The translations under genes and the position numbers were made by a program. This document shows, piece after piece, positions 10,929-19,547 of a stretch of 64,000 nucleotides of DNA. Every line of letters begins with the position of its first letter. The first letter of the stretch is position 1. The notes beneath the pieces were generated by a model. The model made no database searches. It saw nothing but the letters and a program-made list of their open reading frames with translations, and had not been told where the DNA came from. Source of the stretch: Enterobacter ludwigii (GTDB lineage: Bacteria; Pseudomonadota; Gammaproteobacteria; Enterobacterales; Enterobacteriaceae); the NCBI RefSeq assembly GCF_001750725.1, contig NZ_CP017279.1:124001-188000 (forward strand), given 5' to 3'.

Positions 10929-11618
10929 ATGGCGAGACGTATTCTGGTCGTAGAAGATGAAGCTCCGATTCGTGAAATGGTGTGCTTCGTGCTCGAGCAA
11001 AATGGCTTCCAGCCGGTTGAGGCGGAAGATTATGACAGCGCGGTGAACCAGCTGAATGAACCCTGGCCCGATCTGATTCTGCTCGACTGGATGTTGCCTG
11101 GCGGCTCCGGGCTGCAGTTTATCAAACACCTGAAACGTGAAGCGCTAACCCGCGACATACCGGTTGTGATGCTCACGGCGCGCGGTGAAGAAGAGGATCG
11201 CGTACGCGGTCTGGAAACGGGGGCGGACGATTACATTACCAAACCGTTCTCACCGAAAGAGCTGGTTGCCCGCATTAAAGCCGTGATGCGCCGCATTTCA
11301 CCGATGGCGGTGGAAGAGGTGATTGAGATGCAGGGACTGAGCCTTGACCCTACCTCACACCGCGTCATGACCGGTGAAAATCCCCTCGATATGGGGCCTA
11401 CCGAATTTAAACTTCTGCATTTCTTTATGACTCACCCGGAGCGCGTATACAGCCGCGAACAGTTGCTGAATAACGTCTGGGGAACTAACGTGTATGTCGA
11501 AGACCGGACGGTTGACGTACATATCCGCCGCCTGCGAAAAGCGCTGGAACTGAGCGGCCACGATCGCATGGTGCAGACGGTCCGCGGCACGGGTTATCGT
11601 TTTTCAACCCGTTTCTGA
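10929..11618 (+). CDS. phoB: Phosphate regulon response regulator PhoB
   Basis: OmpR-family response regulator that activates the Pho regulon when phosphate is low. Receiver domain with the acidic pocket (VVEDE), phosphoacceptor Asp53 in LLDWMLPG, Thr83 and Lys105. The C-terminal winged-helix domain contains [12 protein letters not shown] and [16 protein letters not shown]. Length is 229 aa, identical to E. coli. phoR begins 21 bases after its stop, so the two form an operon. Confidence 0.98.
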   Translation: MARRILVVEDEAPIREMVCFVLEQNGFQPVEAEDYDSAVNQLNEPWPDLILLDWMLPGGSGLQFIKHLKREALTRDIPVVMLTARGEEEDRVRGLETGADDYITKPFSPKELVARIKAVMRRISPMAVEEVIEMQGLSLDPTSHRVMTGENPLDMGPTEFKLLHFFMTHPERVYSREQLLNNVWGTNVYVEDRTVDVHIRRLRKALELSGHDRMVQTVRGTGYRFSTRF

Positions 11619-11639
11619 ACAATGACAGGAGTGTGACGC

Positions 11640-12935
11640 GTGCTGGAACGTCTGTCATGGAAAAGGCTCGTCTTTGAACTGATCTTATGCTGTATTCCGG
11701 CCTTCATTCTGGGGGCCTTTCTTGGATATTTGCCGTGGTTTCTGCTGGCGTCGGTTACCGGGCTTCTGATCTGGCATTTCTGGAACCTGCTGCGCCTCTC
11801 GTGGTGGCTGTGGGTTGACCGAAGTATGACGCCTCCGCCGGGAAGCGGAAGCTGGGAGCCGCTGCTGTACGGTCTGCACCAGATGCAGATGCGTAACAAA
11901 AAGCGGCGTCGGGAGCTGGGAAGCCTGATCAAACGCTTCCGTAGCGGCGCTGAGTCGCTGCCGGATGCTGTCATTCTGACGACCGAAGAAGGGACGATCT
12001 TCTGGTGTAACGGCCTCGCGCAACAGCTGCTGGGCCTGCGCTGGCCGGACGATAATGGCCAGAACATCCTCAACCTTCTGCGTTATCCCGAGTTCACGCT
12101 GTACCTGAAAAAGCGTGATTTTACCCGCCCCCACAACCTGAAGCTCAATAATGGGCGCCATCTGGAAATCCGTGTGATGCCTTACAGCGACCAGCAGTGG
12201 CTGATGGTTGCCCGTGATGTCACCCAGATGCACCAGCTGGAAGGGGCGCGACGCAACTTCTTTGCCAACGTCAGCCACGAATTACGCACTCCGCTGACGG
12301 TGCTTCAGGGGTACCTGGAGATGATGCAGGAGCAAACGCTGGAAGGCGCGCCGCGCGAGAAAGCGTTGCATACGATGCGTGAACAAACGCACCGTATGGA
12401 AGGGCTGGTGAAACAGCTGCTGACGCTCTCGAAAATTGAGGCCGCCCCCTCGCTGGCATTGAATGACACCATTGATGTGCCGATGATGCTGCGGGTGGTG
12501 GAGCGCGAAGCGCAGACGTTAAGCCATAAAATGCATCAGCTGACCTTCGAGGTCGACAACACGCTCAAGGTGCTTGGCAGCGAAGATGAGCTGCGCAGCG
12601 CCATTTCCAATCTGGTGTATAACGCGGTGAATCATACGCCAGCGGGGACGGATATCGTGGTGCGCTGGCAGCGCACGCCAACGGGCGCTGAGTTCAGCGT
12701 AGAGGATAACGGGCCGGGGATCGCACCTGAACACATCCCGCGTCTGACCGAGCGCTTCTACCGGGTGGATAAAGCGCGCTCACGGCAGACCGGCGGCAGC
12801 GGTCTGGGGCTGGCTATTGTGAAACACGCGGTGAATCATCATGAAAGCCGTCTCGATATTCAAAGCACGCTGGGTAAGGGAACCCGCTTCAGTTTCGTTA
12901 TCCCGGAACGATTAATTGCCAAAAAGATCGCCTGA
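11640..12935 (+). CDS. phoR: Phosphate regulon sensor kinase PhoR
   Basis: Inner-membrane histidine kinase that phosphorylates or dephosphorylates PhoB according to signals from the Pst/PhoU system. Two N-terminal membrane helices (about residues 12-58) have almost no periplasmic loop. A PAS domain follows (about 96-200), then the DHp helix with His213 in [11 protein letters not shown], then N ([10 protein letters not shown]), G1 (DNGPGI) and G2 (GGSGLGLA) boxes. GTG start at 11640, 431 aa, same as E. coli. Confidence 0.97.
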   Translation: MLERLSWKRLVFELILCCIPAFILGAFLGYLPWFLLASVTGLLIWHFWNLLRLSWWLWVDRSMTPPPGSGSWEPLLYGLHQMQMRNKKRRRELGSLIKRFRSGAESLPDAVILTTEEGTIFWCNGLAQQLLGLRWPDDNGQNILNLLRYPEFTLYLKKRDFTRPHNLKLNNGRHLEIRVMPYSDQQWLMVARDVTQMHQLEGARRNFFANVSHELRTPLTVLQGYLEMMQEQTLEGAPREKALHTMREQTHRMEGLVKQLLTLSKIEAAPSLALNDTIDVPMMLRVVEREAQTLSHKMHQLTFEVDNTLKVLGSEDELRSAISNLVYNAVNHTPAGTDIVVRWQRTPTGAEFSVEDNGPGIAPEHIPRLTERFYRVDKARSRQTGGSGLGLAIVKHAVNHHESRLDIQSTLGKGTRFSFVIPERLIAKKIA

Positions 12936-12962
12936 CGACAGGCGTGTCAGTTTACCTTTCCA

Positions 12963-12992
12963 CGGGCCAGCGTTTGCTGGCCCGTTTGCTTT
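12963..12992 (+). terminator. phoBR intrinsic terminator
   Basis: CGGGCCAGC (12963-12971), loop GTTT, GCTGGCCCG (12976-12984), followed by TTTGCTTT. It lies 27 bases after the phoR stop. Confidence 0.85.
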
Positions 12993-13344
12993 GCAGTCAA
13001 GCGAAACGCGGCTGAATATTATACGGCTGGCTGTTTTTTGTTCGCATGATTAGCCATGGGTTTTTCTTATAATTAGCGTATTGTGCTGATCTGATTTTTG
13101 ATGCTGGCATATTGTTCTGGTTTCACGATCCCATCTTGCCTTTAAACGTTATAAGCGTTTAAATTGCGCCCCAGATACTGTCATACCGACTGTATTTGCG
13201 TGGTAAATCGAAAAACTATTCTTCTCCACGCCAGGACGGGAGCATATCCCGCTGAAATTGAGCAAATTTTCCGCTGTATCGTCCCGTCAGGGATAGCGAA
13301 AATCTCAATGTTTTCAACACCACATCCACAGGCAGTAAGGTTTT
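12993..13344. other. brnQ upstream region without a gene; contains a 23-bp palindrome
   Basis: About 350 bases between the phoBR terminator and brnQ. It is AT-richer than its flanks. A perfect inverted repeat, TTTAAACG (13141-13148) and CGTTTAAA (13156-13163) around TTATAAG, stands about 180 bases before the brnQ ATG and may be an operator. A short open frame at 13164-13370 has no ribosome binding site and overlaps brnQ out of frame, so I do not call it. Lrp is a plausible regulator of brnQ, but no site can be assigned by eye. Confidence 0.5.
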
Positions 13345-14664
13345 ATGACCCATCACTTAAAATCGCGTGACATCATCGCGCTGGGCTTTATGACATTTGC
13401 GCTGTTCGTTGGCGCAGGCAACATCATTTTCCCTCCAATGGTTGGCTTACAGGCGGGTGAACACGTCTGGACCGCTGCGTTTGGTTTCCTGATTACTGCT
13501 GTGGGTCTGCCGGTACTGACCGTCGTCGCGCTGGCGAAAGTCGGTGGTGGCGTTGATAGCCTCAGCACCCCGATTGGCAAAGTGGCCGGCATTCTGCTGG
13601 CGACCGTCTGTTATCTGGCCGTTGGCCCGCTGTTTGCGACCCCGCGTACCGCGACCGTATCCTTCGAAGTGGGGATTGCCCCGCTCACTGGCGATGGCGC
13701 GATGCCGCTGTTTATCTACAGCCTGATCTACTTCGCGATTGTGATTCTGGTTTCCCTCTATCCGGGCAAGCTGCTGGATACCGTGGGTAACTTCCTGGCT
13801 CCGCTGAAAATCGTGGCGCTGATTGTGCTGGCGGTTGCGGCCATCGTCTGGCCCGCAGGCCCGATTAGCGATGCGATGGACGCCTATAAAAACGCCGCGT
13901 TCTCCAACGGCTTTGTGAACGGCTACCTGACGATGGATACGCTGGGCGCAATGGTGTTTGGTATTGTTATCGTGAATGCCGCACGTTCCCGCGGCGTAAC
14001 GGAAGCGCGTCTGCTGACTCGCTACACCATCTGGGCTGGCCTGATGGCCGGTGTGGGGCTGACGCTGCTGTACCTGGCGCTGTTCCGCCTGGGCTCAGAT
14101 AGCGCCATACTGGTCGATCAAAATGCCAACGGCGCGGCGATCCTCCATGCTTACGTACAGCACACCTTTGGTGGTGCGGGTAGCCTGCTGCTGGCGGTAC
14201 TGATTTTCCTGGCGTGCCTTGTCACCGCCGTGGGGCTGACCTGCGCCTGCGCTGAGTTCTTTGCTCAGTATCTGCCGCTCTCTTACCGCACGCTGGTCTT
14301 TATCCTGGGCATCTTCTCCATGGCGGTGTCAAACCTCGGTCTGAGCCACCTGATTCAGGTCTCTATCCCGGTGCTGACGGCCATCTATCCGCCGTGTATT
14401 GTGCTGGTGGTGCTGAGCTTCACCCGCCCGTGGTGGAACAACTCGTCGCGAATTATTGCGCCAGCCATGTTTATCAGCCTGATTTTTGGTATCCTTGACG
14501 GGATTAAAGCATCCGCCTTTGCGCAAATACTGCCAGCCTGGACACAGCGTCTGCCGCTGTCCGAGCAAGGCCTGGCCTGGTTGATGCCTACCGTTGTTGC
14601 ACTGGTTCTGGCCATTATCTGGGATCGTGCTGCAGGGCGTCAGGTCGCATCGAACGCCCATTAA
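13345..14664 (+). CDS. brnQ: Branched-chain amino acid transporter BrnQ
   Basis: LIVCS-family inner-membrane carrier that imports leucine, isoleucine and valine with a cation. The protein is 439 aa, E. coli length, with about 12 hydrophobic segments. Family marks are [18 protein letters not shown] at the N-terminus, where unwound helix 1 is expected to bind substrate, and [11 protein letters not shown] mid-protein. It is followed by a strong terminator before proY, so the two transporter genes are probably separate units. Confidence 0.96.
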   Translation: MTHHLKSRDIIALGFMTFALFVGAGNIIFPPMVGLQAGEHVWTAAFGFLITAVGLPVLTVVALAKVGGGVDSLSTPIGKVAGILLATVCYLAVGPLFATPRTATVSFEVGIAPLTGDGAMPLFIYSLIYFAIVILVSLYPGKLLDTVGNFLAPLKIVALIVLAVAAIVWPAGPISDAMDAYKNAAFSNGFVNGYLTMDTLGAMVFGIVIVNAARSRGVTEARLLTRYTIWAGLMAGVGLTLLYLALFRLGSDSAILVDQNANGAAILHAYVQHTFGGAGSLLLAVLIFLACLVTAVGLTCACAEFFAQYLPLSYRTLVFILGIFSMAVSNLGLSHLIQVSIPVLTAIYPPCIVLVVLSFTRPWWNNSSRIIAPAMFISLIFGILDGIKASAFAQILPAWTQRLPLSEQGLAWLMPTVVALVLAIIWDRAAGRQVASNAH

Positions 14665-14685
14665 TCAACGGCAACAAACTGTTTA

Positions 14686-14716
14686 ACCACGGGGCTTAAG
14701 GCCCCGTGGTTTTTTG
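14686..14716 (+). terminator. brnQ intrinsic terminator
   Basis: ACCACGGGGC (14686-14695), five-base loop, GCCCCGTGGT (14701-14710), then a run of T broken by one G. Only about 30 bases separate it from the proY ATG, so proY has little room for its own promoter. Partial readthrough is possible. Confidence 0.85.
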
Positions 14717-14745
14717 TTTTTTTCGAGTTGAATGGCAAGATTTAA

Positions 14746-16119
14746 ATGGAAAGCACTAACAAACTCAAACGTGGACTCAGCACCCGCCACATTCGCTTTA
14801 TGGCGCTGGGATCCGCTATCGGTACCGGTCTTTTTTATGGCTCGGCAGATGCCATTAAAATGGCCGGTCCCAGCGTTCTGCTGGCCTACATCATCGGTGG
14901 CGTGGCCGCGTATATTATCATGCGCGCCCTCGGGGAGATGTCGGTTCACAATCCGTCTGCCAGTTCGTTCTCGCGCTATGCGCAGGAAAACTTAGGCCCG
15001 CTGGCGGGCTTCATCACCGGCTGGACCTACTGCTTCGAAATTCTGATTGTGGCTATTGCCGACGTTACCGCCTTTGGCATCTACATGGGCGTCTGGTTCC
15101 CCGCGGTTCCGCACTGGATCTGGGTGCTGAGCGTGGTGCTGATCATCTGTGCCGTCAACCTGATGAGCGTGAAGGTGTTTGGTGAACTGGAGTTCTGGTT
15201 CTCCTTCTTCAAAGTTGCCACCATTATCATCATGATTATCGCGGGCTTCGGGATCATCATCTGGGGTATCGGCAACGGCGGTCAGCCAACGGGGATCCAT
15301 AACCTCTGGAGCAACGGCGGCTTCTTCAGCAACGGCTGGCTCGGTATGGTGATGTCGCTGCAGATGGTCATGTTTGCCTACGGCGGGATCGAGATTATCG
15401 GCATTACCGCCGGGGAAGCGAAAGACCCGGAGAAATCCATTCCGCGCGCCATCAACTCAGTGCCAATGCGTATTCTGGTGTTCTATGTGGGGACGCTGTT
15501 CGTCATTATGTCCATCTACCCGTGGAACCAGGTGGGCACTAACGGCAGCCCGTTTGTGCTGACCTTCCAGCATATGGGCATCGCGTTTGCCGCCAGCATC
15601 CTGAACTTTGTGGTGCTGACCGCCTCGCTTTCGGCAATCAACAGTGACGTCTTTGGCGTGGGCCGCATGCTGCACGGAATGGCGGAGCAGGGCAGTGCGC
15701 CTAAGGTGTTTGCCAAAACCTCTCGTCGCGGCACGCCGTGGGTGACGGTAATGGTGATGACCGTAGCCCTGCTGCTGTCGGTCTACCTGAACTACATCAT
15801 GCCGGAGAATGTGTTCCTGGTGATTGCGTCGCTGGCGACCTTCGCGACCGTGTGGGTGTGGATCATGATCCTGTTGTCGCAGATTGCGTTCCGTCGCCGT
15901 CTGTCACCGGAAGAGGCGAAAGCGCTGAAGTTCAAAGTGCCGGGTGGGGTGGTGACAACCGCTGTCGGTCTGGTCTTCCTGGTCTTTATCATCGCCCTGA
16001 TTGGCTATCATCCGGATACCCGTATCTCCCTTTACGTGGGCTGTGCGTGGATCGTCCTGCTGCTGCTGGGCTGGATGTTCAAATGCCGCCGCGACCGTCA
16101 GCTGGCGCAGGCACAGTAA
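14746..16119 (+). CDS. proY: ProY amino acid permease (proline-specific permease family)
   Basis: APC-superfamily (AAT family) inner-membrane permease of 457 aa. In Salmonella proY is a cryptic proline permease; the normal substrate is not certain. N-terminal helix 1 contains the substrate motif [15 protein letters not shown], and about 12 membrane helices follow. [18 protein letters not shown] is the conserved inner loop of the family. The ATG at 14746 gives [12 protein letters not shown], as in E. coli. The Shine-Dalgarno is poor (AAGATTTAA), which may mean low expression. Confidence 0.94.
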   Translation: MESTNKLKRGLSTRHIRFMALGSAIGTGLFYGSADAIKMAGPSVLLAYIIGGVAAYIIMRALGEMSVHNPSASSFSRYAQENLGPLAGFITGWTYCFEILIVAIADVTAFGIYMGVWFPAVPHWIWVLSVVLIICAVNLMSVKVFGELEFWFSFFKVATIIIMIIAGFGIIIWGIGNGGQPTGIHNLWSNGGFFSNGWLGMVMSLQMVMFAYGGIEIIGITAGEAKDPEKSIPRAINSVPMRILVFYVGTLFVIMSIYPWNQVGTNGSPFVLTFQHMGIAFAASILNFVVLTASLSAINSDVFGVGRMLHGMAEQGSAPKVFAKTSRRGTPWVTVMVMTVALLLSVYLNYIMPENVFLVIASLATFATVWVWIMILLSQIAFRRRLSPEEAKALKFKVPGGVVTTAVGLVFLVFIIALIGYHPDTRISLYVGCAWIVLLLLGWMFKCRRDRQLAQAQ

Positions 16120-16123
16120 TCTT

Positions 16124-16141
16124 CCCTCTCCCCGCAGAGGG
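16124..16141. repeat. CCCTCTCC-type palindromic intergenic repeat, copy 3
   Basis: CCCTCT (16124-16129) and AGAGGG (16136-16141) flank CCCCGC directly after the proY stop. It belongs to the same group as the hairpins after ppnP, mak and thiL. Confidence 0.55.
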
Positions 16142-16147
16142 ACTGGA

Positions 16148-16177
16148 AGGAGGCATCCGCTCACGCTGATGCCTCCT
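16148..16177. other. 10-bp stem hairpin upstream of malZ
   Basis: AGGAGGCATC (16148-16157) and GATGCCTCCT (16168-16177) are perfect inverted repeats with a 10-base loop. No T-run follows, so it may not be a terminator. The right arm overlaps the first candidate MalT box. Confidence 0.45.
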
Positions 16178-16194
16178 CCCCCGTCCTCCTCCCT
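16172..16194 (+). promoter_or_regulatory. Candidate MalT boxes for malZ
   Basis: CCTCCTCCCC at 16172-16181 is the exact complement of GGGGAGGAGG, a form of the MalT box (GGGGA[T/G]GAGG). CCTCCTCCCT at 16185-16194 has one mismatch. malZ belongs to the MalT regulon in E. coli. The sites lie about 80-100 bases before the malZ ATG. The assignment is by motif only. Confidence 0.55.
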
Positions 16195-16272
16195 CAATAA
16201 ACCTCGTCATGATGAGCTAACCTTAACCACCCTGTGGCAAGGTGACGTCAATTTCATCAAAGGGGATTCGTG

Positions 16273-18090
16273 ATGTTAAACGCCTGGCACCTTCCGGTTG
16301 CCCCATTTGTTAAGCAAAACAAAGACAACCTTGTGATTACGCTCTGGCTGGCGGGGGAAAATCAGCCTGAACGCGTGACGCTACGCGCCGAAATTGATAA
16401 CGAAGAGACCGCGCTGAAAATGCATAAGCAGCGCAGCCAGCCGCAGCCCGGGATCACGGCGTGGCGGGCAAACATCGATTTAACCCGTGGACAGCCGCGT
16501 CGTCGCTACAGTTTTAAACTGCTGTGGAATAACCGCCAGCTGTGGTTTACCCCGCAGGGGTTTAGCCGTTTTCCGCCGGCCCGGCTGGAGCAATTTGCCG
16601 TCGATTACCCGGACAATGGCCCGCAATGGGTTAACGATCAGGTGTTTTACCAGATTTTCCCGGACCGCTTTGCCCGCAGCGAAAAGCGCACTGCAGACCA
16701 GGACAAGGTTTATTACCACCACGCAGCAGGTCACGACATTATCCTCAAAGCATGGGATGAACCGCTGACCGCGCAGGCGGGTGGCTCGACGTTTTACGGT
16801 GGCGATCTCGACGGGATCAGCGAAAAACTCCCGTACCTGAAAAAACTGGGCGTGACGGCGCTGTACCTTAACCCGGTGTTTAAAGCCCCGAGCGTGCATA
16901 AATACGACACCGAAGATTATCGTCATGTTGATGAGCAGTTTGGCGGCGATGCGGCGCTGCTGCGCCTGCGACAGAACACTAAAAACGAAGGGATGCGCCT
17001 GATTCTGGACGGCGTGTTCAACCACAGCGGGGATTCGCACGCGTGGTTTGACCGTCATAACCAGTCGATGAGCGGGGCATGCCATAACCCGGATTCGCCG
17101 CAGCGTAACTGGTACAGCTTTAATGAAGAGGGCTACGCGCTGGACTGGCTGGGCTACCCAAGCCTGCCGAAGCTGGATTTCCAGTCGCCTTCTCTGGTCA
17201 ACGAAATCTACGGCGGTGAAGACAGCGTTGTCCGCCACTGGCTTAAGGCGCCATGGAACATGGACGGCTGGCGTCTTGACGTGGTGCATATGCTGGGTGA
17301 AGCGGGCGGAGCGCGTAATAACCTTCAGCACGTTGCAGGTATCACCCGCTCAGCGAAAGCCGCGCAGCCGGAGGCCTTTGTCTTTGGCGAGCATTTTGGC
17401 GATGCGCGCCAGTGGCTGCAAGCCGATGCAGAAGATTCGGCCATGAACTACCGCGGTTTTACCTTCCCGCTATGGGGATTTCTGGCGAACACCGATATCT
17501 CCTACGATCCGCAGCATATCGACGCCGAAACCTGTATGGCATGGATGGATAACTACCGCGCCAGCCTGTCGCATCAGCAGCAGTTGCGGATGTTTAACCA
17601 GCTGGACAGCCACGATACCGCACGTTTTAAATCCCTGCTTGGCAGGGATGTGGCGCGCCTGCCGCTGGCCGTTACCTGGCTCTTCACCTGGCCTGGCGTG
17701 CCGTGCATTTACTACGGTGATGAGGTGGGGCTGGAGGGGAACAACGATCCCTTCTGCCGCAAAACCTTCTCCTGGGACCCGGCGAAGCAGGACAATGCGC
17801 TGCTCAGCCTGTACCAGCGTCTGGCTAAGCTTCGTAAACAGAACCAGGCGCTGCGTTACGGTGGCTGTCAGGTGGTGTATGCCCACGATAACGTGGTGGT
17901 GTTTGCCCGCGTCTACAACCAGCAACGCGTGCTGGTCGCCATCAACCGCGGAGAAGCCTGTGAAGTGGTGCTGGATGACTCTCCGTTGCTGCACGTGAAG
18001 GCGTGGCAACGCAAAGAGGGTAAAGGCACGATTCAGGAAGGCATTCTCTCCTTACCGGCCATTTCCGCCTCCGTCTGGTTCGGAAATTAA
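16273..18090 (+). CDS. malZ: Maltodextrin glucosidase MalZ
   Basis: Cytoplasmic GH13 enzyme that releases glucose from the reducing end of maltodextrins (maltotriose and longer). The protein is 605 aa. An N-terminal carbohydrate-binding-like domain (about 1-120) is followed by the (beta/alpha)8 barrel. GH13 regions visible are DGVFNHSG, the nucleophile Asp in [10 protein letters not shown], the acid/base Glu in VFGEHFGDA, and [12 protein letters not shown] directly precedes the chosen ATG, which has AAGGGGA upstream. Candidate MalT boxes lie upstream and a hairpin downstream. Confidence 0.96.
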   Translation: MLNAWHLPVAPFVKQNKDNLVITLWLAGENQPERVTLRAEIDNEETALKMHKQRSQPQPGITAWRANIDLTRGQPRRRYSFKLLWNNRQLWFTPQGFSRFPPARLEQFAVDYPDNGPQWVNDQVFYQIFPDRFARSEKRTADQDKVYYHHAAGHDIILKAWDEPLTAQAGGSTFYGGDLDGISEKLPYLKKLGVTALYLNPVFKAPSVHKYDTEDYRHVDEQFGGDAALLRLRQNTKNEGMRLILDGVFNHSGDSHAWFDRHNQSMSGACHNPDSPQRNWYSFNEEGYALDWLGYPSLPKLDFQSPSLVNEIYGGEDSVVRHWLKAPWNMDGWRLDVVHMLGEAGGARNNLQHVAGITRSAKAAQPEAFVFGEHFGDARQWLQADAEDSAMNYRGFTFPLWGFLANTDISYDPQHIDAETCMAWMDNYRASLSHQQQLRMFNQLDSHDTARFKSLLGRDVARLPLAVTWLFTWPGVPCIYYGDEVGLEGNNDPFCRKTFSWDPAKQDNALLSLYQRLAKLRKQNQALRYGGCQVVYAHDNVVVFARVYNQQRVLVAINRGEACEVVLDDSPLLHVKAWQRKEGKGTIQEGILSLPAISASVWFGN

Positions 18091-18096
18091 TCGTCA

Positions 18097-18126
18097 TCAG
18101 CAACCGGTTTATTTCCCGGTTGCTGA
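18097..18126 (+). terminator. Hairpin after malZ
   Basis: TCAGCAACCGG (18097-18107) pairs with CCGGTTGCTGA (18116-18126), eight-base loop, seven bases after the malZ stop. The sequence after it is AAAATTCCCC, without a T-run, so termination may be weak. Confidence 0.5.
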
Positions 18127-18290
18127 AAATTCCCCTAAGTTGTTCGGTTAATTTCAACAGAGGGGACAAATATCTTTACTATCCGCTCAATCAATTCTCG
18201 CTATACTCAAATTGCTTTATCAGTCAGGGCCCTTTCTCATATAGCACACCAAAACGTTGGCTTTTAACACATTGATTAAAAGGTACTTTT

Positions 18291-18932
18291 ATGTCTATTC
18301 GTGAACTGATTGACCCGTCCAATTCCGTACTGATTTTTATCGATCACCAACCGCAAATGTCTTTTGGCGTGGCAAATATTGACCGTCAGTTATTAAAGAA
18401 TAATACGGTGGCTCTGGCAAAAGCAGGCAAAATTTTTGATGTTCCGGTTATCTACACCTCTGTCGAAACAAAAAGCTTTAGCGGATACATCTGGCCAGAA
18501 TTGCTGGCGGTTCACCCGGCGGTTAAACCGATTGAACGTACCTCTATGAACTCCTGGGAAGACGATGCGTTTGTTGCGGCAGTGAAAGCAACGGGCCGCA
18601 AGAAACTTATCATCTCAGCCCTGTGGACCGAAGTTTGCCTGACCTTCCCGGCGCTGATGGCTCTGGATGAAGGGTTTGAAGTTTATGTAGTGACCGATAC
18701 TTCCGGCGGTACCTCCGTAGATGCCCATGAACGTGCGATTGACCGTATGGTTCAAGCGGGCGCGGTTCCTGTGACCTGGCAGCAGGTGCTGCTTGAGTAT
18801 CAGCGCGACTGGTCTCGCAAAGGCACTTACGACGCGGTCATGGACCTGGTCCGTGAGCACAGCGGTGCTTATGGCATGGGCGTTGACTATGCCTACACCC
18901 TCGTTCACGGCGCGCCAGAACGCAAAGCGTAA
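18291..18932 (+). CDS. YcaC-like cysteine hydrolase (isochorismatase family)
   Basis: Protein of 213 aa of the isochorismatase-like hydrolase superfamily, closest in pattern to E. coli YcaC, a hydrolase of unknown substrate. The catalytic Asp18 (FIDHQ) and nucleophile Cys116 in LWTEVCLTFPAL are present. The place where the triad Lys often sits is Arg83 (IERTSMNSW), as in YcaC, so the chemistry may differ from true isochorismatases. It is soluble with no signal peptide. First gene of a three-gene same-strand cluster (48 and 21 base gaps) that E. coli lacks between malZ and acpH. Substrate unknown. Confidence 0.85.
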   Translation: MSIRELIDPSNSVLIFIDHQPQMSFGVANIDRQLLKNNTVALAKAGKIFDVPVIYTSVETKSFSGYIWPELLAVHPAVKPIERTSMNSWEDDAFVAAVKATGRKKLIISALWTEVCLTFPALMALDEGFEVYVVTDTSGGTSVDAHERAIDRMVQAGAVPVTWQQVLLEYQRDWSRKGTYDAVMDLVREHSGAYGMGVDYAYTLVHGAPERKA

Positions 18933-18980
18933 ACCTTTCAGGGCGGGGTTCTCCCGCCCATTAATGACCAGGAAACTATT

Positions 18981-19526
18981 ATGGCGCACACATCGCATGT
19001 CACGCTGGTGATCACCCACACCTTGCTGCCGGGTCAGGCTGAGCGATACGAACAGTGGCTGGGTAAGATCATGCCCATCGCGGCGGAATTTCCGGGACAT
19101 CTTGGCGCGAACGTCATCCGCCCGACCGACGGACAACATCTGTGGACGGTGATAATCCGTTTCGACACCCTCGAACACCTCTCTGCGTGGACCCAGTCCG
19201 ATACCCGTAATGCGCTGGTAAAAGAGATTGAACCGCTGCTGGCGGAAGGCGATAAAACCGAAGTGCGTACCGAGGCGGCGTTCTGGTTTACCCCACCGGA
19301 GCCTCACGTGCGTAAGCCTAAACAGTGGAAACAGTTTCTCATTACCCTGCTGGTTATCTTTCCCAGTACCAACCTGGTACCGCTGGTCACCGGTGCGTTG
19401 CTTCCTGGCCTGAAAGGTACGTTGTTGCTGCATCTGATTAACGATGCCTGTGTGGTCGCGCTGGTGGTCTGGCTGTGGATGCCCATCGTGACCCGTCTGT
19501 TTGCCGGATGGCTCAAAAAAGCCTGA
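18981..19526 (+). CDS. Antibiotic biosynthesis monooxygenase (ABM) domain protein with two C-terminal membrane helices
   Basis: Protein of 181 aa. Residues 1-105 look like an ABM/dimeric alpha-beta barrel domain: a repeated pattern of strands with H-LGANVIRP and WTVIIRFDTLEHLSAW. Such domains oxidise quinol-like substrates without cofactors or simply bind small ligands. Residues ~118-141 and ~146-172 are two hydrophobic helices, followed by GWLKKA. It is therefore an ABM domain tethered to the inner membrane. Middle gene of the 18.3-21.4 kb cluster. No specific function can be assigned. Confidence 0.8.
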   Translation: MAHTSHVTLVITHTLLPGQAERYEQWLGKIMPIAAEFPGHLGANVIRPTDGQHLWTVIIRFDTLEHLSAWTQSDTRNALVKEIEPLLAEGDKTEVRTEAAFWFTPPEPHVRKPKQWKQFLITLLVIFPSTNLVPLVTGALLPGLKGTLLLHLINDACVVALVVWLWMPIVTRLFAGWLKKA

Positions 19527-19547
19527 TTCGGCTGAAAGGAGTACGTT

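Noticed and set aside
13164..13370. Short open frame upstream of brnQ
   Set aside because: No ribosome binding site, runs out of frame into brnQ, no recognisable protein.
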